From Polytrichum commune (Eukaryota > Streptophyta > Polytrichopsida > Polytrichales > Polytrichaceae), in assembly GCA_950295325.1 (NCBI GenBank), contig OX485803.1, positions 55,567,554 to 55,631,553 of the forward strand: 64,000 nt of DNA, read 5' to 3'. This document shows positions 23,187-37,139 of the stretch, one piece after another (the first letter of the stretch is position 1; the number at the start of each line of letters is the position of its first letter). The notes under the pieces were generated by a model, which worked only from the letters and a program-made list of their open reading frames with translations, had not been told where the DNA came from and did no database searches. Position numbers and translations under genes: made by a program.

Positions 23187-24660
23187 GGGGTTGTCTATGT
23201 GATCTTTCAATGCTTATTGAGCATGTGTGGTAATATTTGAAATAAGGCTTGGGCCTTTAGAAGTGAAGATCATGTGAATTTGTTCATGTGTTTCTTAAGG
23301 AGTCCGACATTCCATGAAGGGGCATGAGGGTTTGCATGTAGCATTAGTGAGTTTGATCCCTCCTCACCCTTGAGTGGCATTTATGTGTGGCCGAGAGAGA
23401 GACTTTACAATTAGACTACTTTAGTTATTGTTGCCCTCGCTTCAATGACGTGTGTCATAGGGTCACATTATTGGGAGTTACATCATAAGGATGGGAACGT
23501 TTTTGATAATTTCCTCATTGGGAAGTGAAGGTGGCATGTATATACAATCAAGGCTTATTTATTTCATGAATCATAATTTGTGTATGTAGTTGAGGCACTT
23601 TTCTCATTATATTGAAAACTTAATTATAAATACATGAGTCTATTATCTAGTCTATCATTAATAGATCTATCATTGCTTCTCTTTATAGAATTTTTCCTAT
23701 ATAGGGGTTTTATTTCATAGTCACCTATGTACGTCATATGGAATTTCAATTAAGAGTGGTGCCCCCCTCTTTTTTGGGGGGGGGGAATATAATTAAAATA
23801 ATTAAAATAATATAGAATAGGTTTCAGCAAAACCATGGGCATTTTTGGGGGGGAACTATCATCAGCATCACCTTGAGCTTGAGATACGATATGAGGTATC
23901 CCAAACATGAGAAGTTTGCTTGGGACATGTTCCAGGGATGACATTATATGCTAACCTTTGTGGTGACATGCAATTTACCTTGGGAGGTAACTATTGGAAT
24001 TTTAGAAAACCACATGAGATTAAAAAAAATATGGTCAATTTAATTCGTTTAGGGTAAATTTTATAATTTTGTTAGATCTATCATAGCATTGGATATATGT
24101 CCCCTACATGATTATATGTAAAATAGGGTGATGGATAATTCCTCCATTTTAGTAGTTAATAGAAAAAAGATAGGGTCATAGACATAGGATGCCCCTAGAA
24201 GTGTGCAGTAGGACCAATAGAATAATTATGGGCTTGACTACTTAAATGGAGAAGTGTGTAGTTTATGTCCAAATTTGAATGAAGCGTGCTAGTATGGAGG
24301 GAAATGTGGTGGGATTTTTTTTGGGGAAGGAATGTGTTGGCACTCCTCACCAACTATTGGGTTTTGCAATGGCGTTGAACACGTGGGACCTCACCGGATG
24401 CTTAGAAATTGACAACCTCCACCGTCACCCTCAAGCATTTCCTACTATCGGTTTTGGTTTTGTCACAACCTTAGTTCTCGATCGTGAAACTCACGCTTTT
24501 TCTGAGCACTTTCTAGGGTTTCTTTCATGCAGATTGATGGTGCAGAGTGACCACTTTCTTTGCAATGTTTTCCGTGTGTATTTGGTTTAGGGTTTAGCTT
24601 TCATTGTTTGTCTCTTCTTTGTTGGTTTTGTGATTACGAGTTATTTTTGGGGTTTTGGGT

Positions 24661-24985
24661 ATGCTCTTGCAAGGGCTGAATTTAGGGTTACAGTTTGGCA
24701 TGGGAATGAAGAACATCAAGGTGTATATACTCATTGATGAAGGAACATCTCCAAAGTGCACTAGAACTGTGAAGGGGAAGGATGGAGAATCTTTAGCCGA
24801 CCTAAGAGTGCGCTTAGAAGAAAAGAATGTTTAAAAGTTTGAATTCCAGTATTGGGATCCAGATGAGTGTTGTAGAGTGACAACCAATCTTGCATCCCTT
24901 AATGACCATGAGGATAAGGTTTTCATGATCCCTGCCCTTTACAAGGAGGTTGAAGATATGGCATGTAAACGACATCGCCTTGGAG
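24661..24985 (+). pseudogene. Decayed protein-coding fragment of unknown family, ending at a strong splice donor
   Basis: Starting at an ATG, 57 codons run (…MKNIKVYILIDEGTSPKCTR…) to a TAA at 24832-24834. The same frame then continues for 50 codons (KFEFQYWDPDECCRVTTNLA, KVFMIPALYKEVEDM) to CTTGGAG/GTGAGT at 24985. The two halves read like one protein domain with a single nonsense change, and the GTGAGT donor suggests a former exon. Composition is clearly more protein-like than other frames nearby. I do not recognise the family. A ubiquitin- or PB1-like fold, or the N-terminal part of a transposon protein, are guesses. It could be a gene piece caught by a transposon. Confidence 0.45.
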
Positions 24986-27900
24986 GTGAGTACCACTTCA
25001 TGGACACAATTCATAATAATAATTGTGTACCTTTTCATTAAAAAAAATATTGTGCCAAAAATTAGCCCCCCTAAACAATTACAAATAAACATAGGGTGCT
25101 AAAAAAACCGTCAAAGTAGCTTTTAATCTACAAATAAGGAGCAAAAAAAATATTGAGAAGTGCATAATTACCCCTCCCCTCGTTAAATACCCCATTATCG
25201 TATGTGATTACGAAACGTAAGGGGGTGTGATCGCCCCGAGCAATCTACACATAGTGTAGATTGCAGTGACCACCAATATGGAAGCAATGGCACTAACCAA
25301 ATGATGACCTTAAGTTAGAAGGAGTTAAGTCCTTAGGGTTGCCATGTTGTGGCTCCCATAGCCTCCAAATCCGACTTATTCGTGCCTTAATACATCATTG
25401 AACATCTCCACTTTGAGAACTTATAACCAATTTATACACGCTAAAGACAATCCTACTAGCTGTCTACTTAGACGATTCCTAACATTTCATGAACATGCAT
25501 ACTCGTCAACTTTCAAGTCACCCATCCTAAATGACCACACATGCCTTAAATCCTTAAATATATGAGGGTCTCTACACGGTCATATAATTATTGAGGAATG
25601 ACAACCTTACACCAAATCCTAGGGATGGTAATGTAGCACGTGCAAGGGTCATCATCGTTAGAACATGGTTCGAAGTTACTAACCAATTCAAAAAGAGACA
25701 TTATTTTGGAGTTCTTTCATATAACAAGCATCTTTAAGACTACTATGTTTATTTATTTACTTATTAACATTTACTTTTCATGGAAGTGAATGAAATATCT
25801 AAGGATCTTGGTGACTAAATAACCCTAGTTTTAAAAGATCACTCATAGTTGTTTTTTAAGGAGAGACGTTATAAAATCTTCTTTTATTTTATTTTCGAAT
25901 TCAAACACACATGGTATCAGTGAATTCCCCTTAATGCCCTCTTTCCCAAGCACATTGCTCCTCTTCGTGACTTAATGAATGAACGATTCATCGAAAGTAT
26001 TAGAAGTAACTTCGAAAAAATTGTTCTAAAGGGGAGAGTTGCCACCCCAAGCACCAAATCTCCCATGCAACCCAAGATTGTGCAGCATTTGTAATGACCT
26101 CCGGCAATCCTCAAATCCACCCGAATATTGTTCGCTCTAGCCATCTCAACAACATGCATATGATATGCAAGAAAGTACATGAACACTCCCATCCTTACAC
26201 AAAGAGAGGAAACGATAAAATAGCTTTCCGTCCCCTCCGTTGAATCCGTGATTGAATTCCCGGATGTACCTTGATGGAGCCCTCCCACCGTCGCTTGTGT
26301 TTAACCCTTACAGGACAAAGAAGGCTCGTGATCCTCTCTACATATATACATGGCCTCTATCATGTCAAATATTGATAGATTTCACCACCCAAGAAATTGT
26401 CATGTCACCTTTTGAACGTGTCATTTCACTTTGTTTTTTTCCCTCTTCTTTTGTTTCATTTTCCTTGTACAAACATACGATTATAGGCAATCACAACGTG
26501 CACCCAAGGATTTTCATTTACACCATGTTAAGATACACTTCTTATTCTAAATCATCAAGATACTCATATATTGGTGAGCTATATTGGAAGTCATCCTAAC
26601 AACCCCCCCCTCCCCCTCCTTTTATGAAGTGTACTTTTGGTGACACTTTTTGTGTAATTGGTTGGATCTTCTTTAGCTTTTTTAACCAGGTGGGAGGGAA
26701 TGTCCAAGAGCCTTGTACAATTGCCTAATTAGAATATATGTGTATAAAAGGTCCCTCCAATAGTATGCCACCCTTTTCCGACAACGTTCAATATTCCAAA
26801 CTACTTATTAACCCCATTATGCCGTAGAATCCAAAAAGTGGTTGCAAGCGTTTCTCAAACAACACGATTCTCGTACTTATTTTTAGTTTTGGTTCTAGTT
26901 TTTCCTTTCGGTTCCTTGGAATCTTTGAAGTATCACACCCTCTTAACACAATCAACGAGTCCTTTTTATGGACCTTGAAGTTGTTGGAACACCTTAAATT
27001 TTTTTTCCTTGTTACATGATTGATCATTTAAGTATTTAAGGAACCTGATTATTGACATATAAAATATGTTTTCTTTCTATCAAGTTATGGAGTTTCTATT
27101 TTTTTACTCAATCATTGAATCGAAGATTGAGTGACTTTGAGTCATCTTGGAATTCAGAGTATATGTTTGAGTAAAATGTTTCTGAAATGATTTGGTGGAG
27201 ACCAAGGAGAACGATCCTCATTCTAATTGGGTGGATGCAACTTAGAATTCAAATTCTCTTGTATGTCAACCCCAAATAGTGTCTCCAATTCACGGTTTAC
27301 ATAACTTCTTTGATTTGATCTAGGACCCCCAACCTTCTAAGGCCCTTCACTCTTCCTTTCCCCTAGGTGGCATGCCAACCATCTTAGGATTTTCATACCA
27401 CTTTGGCTTTGAGGAGAATTAAGCCCATTATGAACAAAGTTTGAATTCAAGTATGAAAAATAGTTTTCTTGTACATGGAAGCCGAGTTCACAATGAAAAA
27501 TCCACGTGGATAGAAGAATCTCTCCAATTCAATAGAATATGAGAAAATTTGATCGTCTCAAAAAAAGAAGGGTTAGCTAGAGAGAATAAATTTCTTAATT
27601 TTATGGTGATGAGATGTTTGAGCACTCTAGATAAAACTTAGTAATACATGCATGTGAGTTTTTATGATATTCTGCAACCGTCAACCTCACTTCCAAACTC
27701 TGAAATATTATTCTTCCTTCATTTCAAAGCAAAATCTTATGAGAATTGCACTAATCTATACTTGAAACATAGAAGAATTTTCTCGCAAGTTGGGGACGCA
27801 ACTGAGATGACGTGACTATGGTGACTCGGAAGACATTTAAAATGCAAAATGTAAAACCCCACGAACTCGCTTTGTCAAGAAAAGGTTGAAGACAATGTTT

Positions 27901-30900
27901 CCATCTCTAAAAGGAGAAAGTAGTGTTGTTGTAAAGTTAGATTTCATAGACCATGTGGACTACCGAGTTGTCAAACATGACGATCTTCTTTGAGCTCATG
28001 TTTTTAAATTGTTCCGATTACACTTAGATGCCTCTATTTTATCCCATAATCATTGCCCCATGCAAAAGTACCACTTTCTCATCCACCCTTTTTCATCCAT
28101 CCATTTGTAACCCGCCCATAACAACATCCTTTGAGCATCCTTTCTTTGCGTAAACGGCTCAACTAGGGATGCCGTGTGAGCGGATGTTGGCACTTAATAT
28201 GCATGCTTACGAAACAAAGAAGGTTGAACAAGAGAGTTGAAAGCGCTCGGGAGTCAAGGGTTGTACTAGCTTGTGTGGTTTTTCCTCATTGGGGGAGGGG
28301 CAAGGCCCTATTGGAAGGCCAACGAAGTAGGGAGTATGGATGGATGAAATTATTGACATCCTTTTGCCTTTGCGGGTAAGGATGGAGTGGGATGACTAAA
28401 CTCATGGCTTTTTTGAGTTTGGACCTTGACCTCTTGTGCGCGCCTTATCATTGTTTTTCTTCTACTAGATCACGCGTGAAAACCCACTTTTTCTAAGTTC
28501 ATGCATGGTGAATCCTCTCAAGTCATTGAACCTTTAAAAACATGGCAATTAACTTCAAGTGAGTGGTATGGTCCTTCGGTGAATATGCTAATCATTCTAG
28601 GCTTCATAGTCAACATGATTGGGGGACTTATATGACCACTTTACGAACACGAGAATCTCCACTTTGATAGTGAACAAGATATGCACATTAACTTCAACAA
28701 GTTATGAGACAAATGACTATGGGCATGTTTTGGAATTGCTAATCATCTTGTATTAATTGTATGTTTCACATACTACGAGAAGTGGGTGCAGAGAGAAAAG
28801 TACCCAGAATAACACATGTCTATCTTAATTGCACTGGCACCATGCAATAATGTGATCCTTAGGGGAATATGCTCATCCCCTCCACTATAACAACTTATTG
28901 CTAATGGCATTTCCTTGTTACCACTTCGTGTTAACCCAAACATTCAACATGCTCTTTGCATTTTCAAGACCACTTATTAAAGTGATGGTAGCGAGCTTGC
29001 TTTTGTCATGGTGAAACATCAAAGAAGTATTTAGTTAACACAAATCGCATTCTTCTGCTTGAACCTTTTATTTAAGGTCGTGGATTCATGCTAGCATTTT
29101 CAAAGTGAAGTTATACACAAGAGAAAATCTTCACAAAATGGAGATGACATTGACTTGTGCTAGAAATTTAAATGTAGATGTATGACATTTTTTAATTTCC
29201 CAAATAATAAAAGGCTTGTATAGGTGTACAATATTTGTGAATGTAACTAAAAACTTGTCATTTTAGTTCATCACAATGGATGATTTCTTTGGAATAAAAA
29301 TAACATGATCAACATTTCTCATAAATGATTTGGTTTTGGAGTTTTAAAATGTCAAGAGTTTGGCGATTTTAAGATTGCGAGATGTGTAGATTTTATGTGT
29401 GAACAGAGAAAGGTATTTTCAACGATTGTTCTCTGACAAGAACCACTATTTGAAGATTATAAAGTCTTATCTTTTCATCAATTTGATGATTCCATCTAGA
29501 AAGTGGTTCACTGGTTGGACTTGGGAAGGTTGGGCATGAGCTCAAAGGGGAAGGCAAAAGTGGTACAGCAATACCAAATCCATTTTTCAAAGCAGCATTT
29601 AAGAAGGGACCTTGAGCACCACCTCCCAAAAATACTCACTTTTCAAAAAGGGAGCTCCAACCTGTGTAGAGGGGGTTGGAGTAGTGATGTGGAGACCACA
29701 ATCACATTAAGGATAAATCTCAAATGAATGATGGCAGCACGGGGGGCAGCAAGGGGCTTCAAATCCACTTGTTTTTCAAAAGGAAAACAAGAAGAAAGGG
29801 AAACTAATAGGTACCGTTCTCATTATGTGTACGGTGAGGGGGCATAGGGGCAGGGATCTTGGCCATCACAAATATCATGGGAGAGGGGGAAAAGAGATAA
29901 GCTAGGGAGTGTGTGTTTAGATTTGAATGGGGGATTATCTAGCAATGAGGTGATCAACAAGTAGCTTTCTCCCTTTGAAGCGACCATACACCAAAAAGGC
30001 GGTATTTACTAGCAAAACCTACTTTCAATGAACACCTTTGAAAGTCATGTATACCAAAATCCCTTGATCTTCCTAGCATCTTCATGGAATCACCCAAGCA
30101 TAAAGCTCTAAATACATAATTTTGGACCCACCAAACTCCAATATAAATCTAAAGAAATGTAACCAAGTTCTTGGGGTTGATTGCAATGAACTTGAAATTA
30201 CCACATCCTCATAGTATTTGATAGTAATATATATATATATATATAATGGAAGTCTCTAGGGTAAATGAAATATACATCATTTTCGCATGTCAAGTGTTTC
30301 GGTAAAAAGAATTGAGTATAAACACAAGGACTCATGTGACTATGGTCATTTCGTAGACTGTTGTGGATCGTAGAAGCATGAATCGGGGGGGGGGGGGGGC
30401 GGAGGGGTCCCCCAAACCCTCCAAAAAGGTGGCCCCACACGCACACAGTGGGCCATGCACAATAATCACACTTTAAGTTGGCATTTGGGGGTCCTTGAAT
30501 GAGGGGTAATGATATTGGGGTGCATGCATCATGACGGGTAATGATAAGTTATAGTTATTATTTGTGGAAACTTATTTTCCCAAGGCACATATGTATATAA
30601 CTTAAATCAATAATGTAGAGAGAGAGAGGGGGGAGAGATCATGGGCGCAATTTGTACCGTGAGGCGGGCGTTCCCGGCCCCTTACAAAGTGGGTTGCATT
30701 ATCGCCATGCTCGATGCCCAAAAAGGCCACGTTCCCATATAATAATTGGGGGCTTACTCCTCCTCGCCAATGGGCTTCCCATCGATCGGGTCTTCTTTTG
30801 GGTCAAGTTCTTAACTCCCCGCATGCACATTTTGGCCAACATCTTTGAATCATTCAGCTCCAATTTATGGCACATGTGAACCACTGGCCCTCTAACCAAA

Positions 30901-30994
30901 GGCATCATCCCAACGTCCGCGTCGGTAATATAAGGGGATGGGTGCACAATGGGAGGTTTTTGGGGCATAACGGTGAGGCATGGCATCTAATAAT

Positions 30995-31035
30995 AATAAT
31001 AAAAAACTTCGGTCTCCGAAGGAGACCGACGTGAA
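30995..31035 (-). repeat. Conserved hairpin with A-rich flank, copy 1
   Basis: (AAT)n/A6 is followed by a hairpin: CGGTCTCC (31010-31017), GAA loop, GGAGACCG (31021-31028), extended by ACTT/ACGT with one mismatch. Read on the minus strand it is a hairpin followed by a T tract. The same arrangement recurs at 48080-48130. Confidence 0.45.
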
Positions 31036-31477
31036 TTAAGTGTCTGTTCGATACACCTCCGATCCGATGCCCACAGGACAAAGGCTGCATGGCATCTACC
31101 TATCTATACTCCGATTGTATAAGAGACGCTCGCTTGCATCTCTTTAGGAGGAGCCATAGTCGGGGATTGCTTTCCTTGCAAAGAGAAACACATTGAAATT
31201 ATTTGGAGTTTTATTCATGAGTATGGAAATTGTTGCAAGTTTTGAAGGGGTGAAGTTTAGGGGAACACATATTAGTCAGTTTATAGGTTAACCCATAATC
31301 ACTCATCTAAATGCTATGGCAGTTGTTAGAACTCTTATGAGGGTAATCGATCACAAGTGGCCACCACATGAACCTGAACTTTGTTCGCCTAAAAAATGCA
31401 GGTCTCATCCATGTCGGCATTATGTGTGTTATGGTGAGCGGTTAATGAACTTGGTCGACTATGGATGTTTTGAACCC

Positions 31478-31693
31478 TTAATTGGTCAAAATCCTAGTGT
31501 TTCCAAGTCCAACAGGTTGCATGTTGCGATATACCTTTTGGTTTTTGTTTATTGATTTGAGGCATATTCCACGGATTTCTCTAAAATGATGAGTAATTTT
31601 CCTGAAGTCTTGAACTTCAACTAATTTTTTTTCATACTCAACTGGTTCATTTGTAACTAGCGGTTGACTCTCCCTGTTTAATGTAGGTACCAT
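31478..31693 (-). repeat. Dispersed repeat family R2, open-frame copy
   Basis: Minus-strand copy that stays open for 71 codons (NEPVEYEKKLVEVQDF...). No start context or domain supports a functional gene. Copies at 118 and 13610 are broken in the same frame. Confidence 0.45.
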
Positions 31694-33512
31694 AAGGTAT
31701 TGGGGGGGGGGTGTTATTCGGTTACTTTTCTTGATTGAACACCTATGTTTGATTGGTGTGTGGATAGGTGAGGATCAAAGAACAACATCGCCAAGATGCC
31801 ACATGTTTAAAAGAGATCAAACTATGTCTTCAAACATTATTAAGAAATTCAGATTCAATAGTGAACACAATAGGGTGAAAGTATGTATTTAATTCAAGAA
31901 TCAACAAACATGCACCATACCTGACTCATAGGAGGTCTTCTTTTTGTTGATGCGGCATCATAGATTTGCTAATGCAATGCTAGTTTTGCTGAGTAAAATC
32001 TAATTGGTAGAAGTTAGAGAACATGAAAATGAACCGAATAACACCTACATATGTTCAGATGCGAGGGCCATACAAGTAGCTGATCTTGTTAATTGGTGAC
32101 ATATATTTGAGAGTTTCATGGTATATTAAGGTATGTCGGGTGTTGTTTGGCTTGTTTTCTATGTTTTCCAACTTTACCGATTAGATTGACGCAACAAAAT
32201 TTGTGTTGCTTTAGCAAATCTACAATGAAGCATCAACAAACATTGTTGGACATCCAAGCTTGATTATGTTATGATTATCAAAAAGTGCATGTGTGTTGAT
32301 TTTTTGAATTCCGATCATGTAAGGCCCCCCATGGTGTTGACTATTGAGTCTAGAGTGGTTTATAGAATCTGAGCACGTAGACCAACCTCTTTTGAACACA
32401 TATCTTGTTGGGTTTTGTTCTTAGATCTAATCTAATCACACACCACTCAAGTATAGGTGTCTGATTAAGATAAATAATTGAATGTGGCCCATGTTTATAA
32501 TTAAGATTGGACTCCAAAAAAAGAAAAAAAAGAAAACATGTATTACAATGAGATTGTACTATGTGTTCAACCCATATTAGGTAACCATCATTGGTTCCAT
32601 TCTTAACACACTTGGAGACACTGTGTGATCATCTAAAGGGCAAGAGAATATTCACTTTAGGCTTCTATAACTAGTGCATCTCAACTCCATTTTGAAATCT
32701 AAAAGAACACTTTGTGTGATTCGCAATTGTTAATGGGATGAAGAAATTATTCCCGATTTGATCCAATGGTCTGAATTGTATTTAGGGTTGGAAGTGCCCA
32801 CAATAAGACCACATACCTTACTATGTTGCTGCGCAACATGTGTCTATTGTCTTGCCCTCATAAACGATTAAGTGGGCATGTGTTAAGAAGCATGATTCAA
32901 AATATAATAGTATTAAGGTCCAAGTAAAACTAGGTTGTGTTGGGAACACTAGACTAAATGATATTACAAGTTTTGTTTTCCCCACTTTGAAATGCTCCTT
33001 TTGTATTTGATTACAAATTAGATATGGATATTCATTATCTATGTCTGGGACATTCATCTCAAGTGGGTCCCTCTAGACTATCATGGAGCCTTTGATTCTA
33101 ATTCTTGGGTAAAATTTCCCTAAAAATGAAGTATATGTGCCATAATAGAATTGCCTCCATGTTCACCTTGGGAAGTGCTGGTAGGGCCCAACTCAAAGAC
33201 GTGGGGGGTCTAGCCTTGGCCCCTGATATGTACGAGGGAATTAGTACTTCTCATATTGATAATAACAATACTACACATGTATGAATATAGCAATTTCTTT
33301 TTCACTATGGATGATTTGTAAAATTCCCCAAAATCTACTTTTACTTGAATATGTATATTTTAAAATTTTGGGTCAGAGTTGTGACTCACAGTCATCTTGT
33401 TAAGGTAATTCTCGACCAAAGACCTACTGAAATTCCATAGTGTTATTAAGGGAAGAATGTACTTAAAACTAGTAGAGATGCAGAGAATCTTGTGCCGAAT
33501 TCCTGAACACTA

Positions 33513-33914
33513 ATGGTCCAAAGAAATGAGAAACTTGCGCCTGATTCCTCAACACTCAGGTGTGATATAACATTTCTAAGCAGCTACATGATGGTCTCTT
33601 TCCAAAAAAGGAAGTTGCAATTTAAAAAAACTATGATAATTTATAGCCGCTTATCAAAAAGTTCACAATATGTACTAGTATGAGTGCTCCCCATAAATGG
33701 GGAATCTTGAAATTATTAAAAGAAAATATTGCTCATGTGATACTTGGTCCCACGTATTAAGGATATATCGCAACCAAGGAGTTGTGTAATGTTATGGAGG
33801 TAAGGTAGATGGGTCTTACGTGGCTCATTTTCTTAATCGGACCCCCTAAATTTGATTTCTTTGGACCAAGAGTGTTGAGGAATTAGGCACAAGTTTCTCG
33901 TTTCTTTGGACCAT
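33513..33914. repeat. Inverted repeat with ~50-bp arms
   Basis: Arms 33513-33562 and 33865-33914 are reverse complements with a few mismatches (ATGGTCCAAAGAAA...CTTG-GCCT-ATTCCTCAACACTC). Each arm is partly repeated next to itself. About 300 bp lie between. Possibly a MITE. Confidence 0.5.
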
Positions 33915-34105
33915 GAGATATCAAGGTTGAGAGATTAGTCTTGTAGTGACTCATGACCATATTATAAGAACATAATAATTCTAAAATGATAATTACTTAG
34001 TGTCATCTCGATTAATAGAACAAACTTGATTGGTTCATCGAACTCTTTCAAATGCAATTTTTTTCCACAGATCGATCAACTACACTTTGTTGTTCTCAAA
34101 ATAAT

Positions 34106-34127
34106 CTATCTATCTATCTATCTATCT
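34106..34127. repeat. (TCTA)n microsatellite
   Basis: About five TCTA units. Other short simple repeats: (TC)n 4303-4322, (TTTC)n 12808-12830, (CCCT)n 14495-14518, (GA)n 14850-14866, (TA)n 30225-30245, (TTTTC)n 34907-34928, (CGG)n 35371-35390, (GGAGAA)-like 35765-35812, (GTA)n 35908-35940, (AT)n 36840-36852. Confidence 0.7.
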
Positions 34128-35024
34128 CCAATCATCTACCAATCCACCTATTGTGATTTGCACTTTTTGGCATGAGAATCGTGGAGGTGCTCAACTATTG
34201 AGTTGTTCCCATCTAGTGGATCACACAAGCATTCCGCTCATTTTCCAAGTGAATTTGATCGGTCAAAGATCTTTTGGGGGAAATAAAACATAGCCTTTTA
34301 ATTGTGCATCCCTTCCATCAATTGCTACGATCTAATAATCCAAAAGGTTATCCATGCCCATTTTCCCTCTCGAAATAGCTCATCTCCCCATCTTTCAAGG
34401 TCTATCATTTAACCTCAAAACGTGTCCACAGAAAAAAAAATCACAAACACATCCAACGAAATGCACCCAAAACAACCCTCTCACACGCTCAGGAAGTTAA
34501 CTCAAACTCACAAAATCAACATTCATCAAAACAACCGCACCGATTATCCCAACTAGTGTGCATATTACCATCCAAAGTTACGCAACGCTATAAACAACGT
34601 TTCACGAGAAAGTAACATTTCACCAAGCAAAGTCATCGATACTTCATAACATCCGAACACCCTATCGAACTTCCATTAGTAAAAATTGAAGTCCTGAGTA
34701 CGTCATTACACTTTCTCTTGCAATACCCAACTCCATCAAATAACACACACTAATTGGGAGAATCAGTACAGTCGTCTAACTCCACACAAGTTCAATATCT
34801 TCAACGGACATGGAGGCAAAACACCTGATGCTGCATCTCGGACTCCCGTGATCAACATAAGGTTTACGGGCTCGCATTCATGCCGGTACTAAGATACGGG
34901 CGTTATTTTTTCTTTTCTTTTCTTTTCTTCAACGGACCCTAATTCTTCATTCGCTGCCAAAAGCACCTCCATATCCGGTCCCGGGAAGTTTTTGGGCATC
35001 ATATATAGTCGCTCAAGATCCTAG

Positions 35025-35260
35025 TGATCCCAAATCCAACCGCTTACATGTTGACATCTTCCGGTTTGGCTTCCATTCCTTAAAGGAATATTCTTCCATA
35101 GATTCCTCTACAATGCTCGTTAAATCTCCTAAAGTCTCGCACTTCCACCGGCTATTTCCCAAAATCCACCGGTTCATCTGCACCTCACTGCCGGTTATTT
35201 CTTGAACTCCACCGGTTCATCTGCACCTCACCGCCGGTTCTTCCCGGACATAGCTCCACA
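35025..35260 (-). repeat. Dispersed repeat family R2, diverged copy with internal duplication
   Basis: Shares CAAATCCAACCG, TTACATGTTGACATCTT and CACCGGTTCATCTGCACCTC with the family. The last block occurs twice in a row (about 35170 and 35210). Confidence 0.45.
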
Positions 35261-37139
35261 TGTACGCGAGGGTTAAGTAGGGTCAACTAATATATGTGCG
35301 GCCGAGAAAAGAAAGCAAGAAAGAAAGCAAGCAAGAAAGAAAGCATGCGTTTAGTCTGGAGGCCGGACATGCGGCGGCGGCGGCGGCGGGGGGGGGGGGA
35401 TGATCCCCTCCTTTTTTCTTTTCTAATTTCTCGTCGAGGTTCGAATATTAAATTTCCCACTACTAGTCTACTAAGTGTACTTAAAAAGGATCGCCAACAT
35501 AAGAGATATAATGGTACGTCACCAAATCTTGGTCGCGTGCTTAACTTATTAGGAGGTCTCACTGCACGCATGCACCATGCGATCAGGATGGAAGTCGGGT
35601 TTAAGTGACCCAGGGTTAACTTAGTGACAACAGGGTGGGGTTTGACTTATCAGGCCCCTCCCTCTCTAAATCTAATCAGCAATCAGAGACGCACGGAGTA
35701 CCAAATTCCAAGTACCACATGCATGCGTGATCCAGAATCTTCCGGAAACTCAGACTCACGCTCTGGTGGAGGAGGAGAAGGAGAAGGAGAAGGCGAAGGC
35801 GAAGAGGAGGCATAAATAATTCCATTCATGTTTACTTACAACTGTAACAGGAAATCCTGACCGTAGATCAGATGAAAGTACGACTCTTAAAACCGGATAA
35901 TCCCATAATAATAGTAGTAGTAGTCGTAGTAGTAGTAGTGTACACTATATAATGTACGTGGGTGTTGTTCGGTTCGGTCTTCGTGTTCTCCGGCTTCGAC
36001 TAGCTAATTGGATTTAACACAACGAGAACTCGTGTTGCATTGGTCAACCCTACAACAAAAATTGGATGGAAAAATCGGACCGGCTCTGATTTGGTTATGG
36101 TTATTGAGAACGCGTGTTTGTTTGTTGATCCCTTGGTTTGAATACATAGATCGTCTTGCCAGTTGTGTGTGCTATTGAGTGTGGGATAGGTGATATAATT
36201 CGAAGATGTGTTCGATCTTTTTTGAACATGTGGGATCTTTGTGGTGTTTGTTCTTTGATCCTCTCACTTTATCCACACACCGATCAAATACATGTGTCCG
36301 ATTAAGAGAAGTAACCGAGTAACACCGTTCCGCGTACCTCAAAACTTACGTAGGGTGGGGATACGATCACAACGTTGAGCGGTTAGTTGAAAGTGATGAA
36401 GAGCTCACAAGTGGTTGATGTATTTGATTTGATTTTTTTTTTGGGTCAAAAAGTAAAGTTACGGCCGCATACAATATAGTACCTTAGTTAACTCAATCAA
36501 CTGGAGAACAAAACGAGTGTTCACACTAATTAGGCATCCAAGTGACACACTACTAGGGCTCAGTGTTTCCTTACACGTGCTTTCTCCCGCACATGCGACT
36601 GCTACCTCCAAATTACTGTTTGGCTGATTCCGTACTCCTCAAAAAGTTGGTGTACTTAGTCTACAGGGTTATAAACTATGGATAGATGCAATTTCCCATT
36701 CCTCACCTCCCTTGAATAATTGGTTGATTGGTTGGTTGGTTGAAGTTGTGCCTTTGCATTTCACATGGAAGAGGACTCCTCTCTCGTCAATGCACTTCAC
36801 CCTGCATACAGAACTACATGTTTTAGAATATTAATCCGGTATATATATATATGATTTTCCAAAATATACAATATGAAATTCGGAATATTTTGTTTGTTTG
36901 GGGTTTTTTTAGCATTAGAGATTAGAGTGAAGCATAATCGATGTGTATGGGTCAAGTTGTGGATTTATACAAAGACCTGTTAACGTTGGTGATTCAAACT
37001 ACAAGTGAAATTTTTTTGTGACTTGAGAAAGGTTACTATCATCTCATAATAGGCAAGATGATGATAGAGCGTTGTGATCGACCCACAAATATTTGAAGAG
37101 CTGGATGTATAACTCAAATTGCAAGTCACAAACGTTTAA

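Larger units (their letters stand above)
18405..37139. other. Intergenic DNA between the ZHD and dynein genes
   Basis: No gene is supported apart from the fragment at 24661-24985. Repeats are listed separately. In 25000-30600 I see only AT-rich unique-looking DNA with short spurious frames, (TA)n at 30225-30245 and a poly-G run. 30630-31090 and 34800-35830 are GC-richer with microsatellites, but have no coherent protein or RNA gene I can identify. Confidence 0.55.

Noticed and set aside
25917..26288. 123-codon minus-strand frame
   Set aside because: Protein-like in places, but no domain, no splice context and no homologue I can name. Length is plausible by chance in this DNA.
30630..31090. 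GC-richer block with frames on both strands
   Set aside because: Neither strand gives a coherent protein. No RNA gene or transposon domain recognised.
35435..35470. GGTTCGAAT, resembling a tRNA T-arm
   Set aside because: No matching acceptor, D or anticodon arms around it. No tRNA seen elsewhere either.
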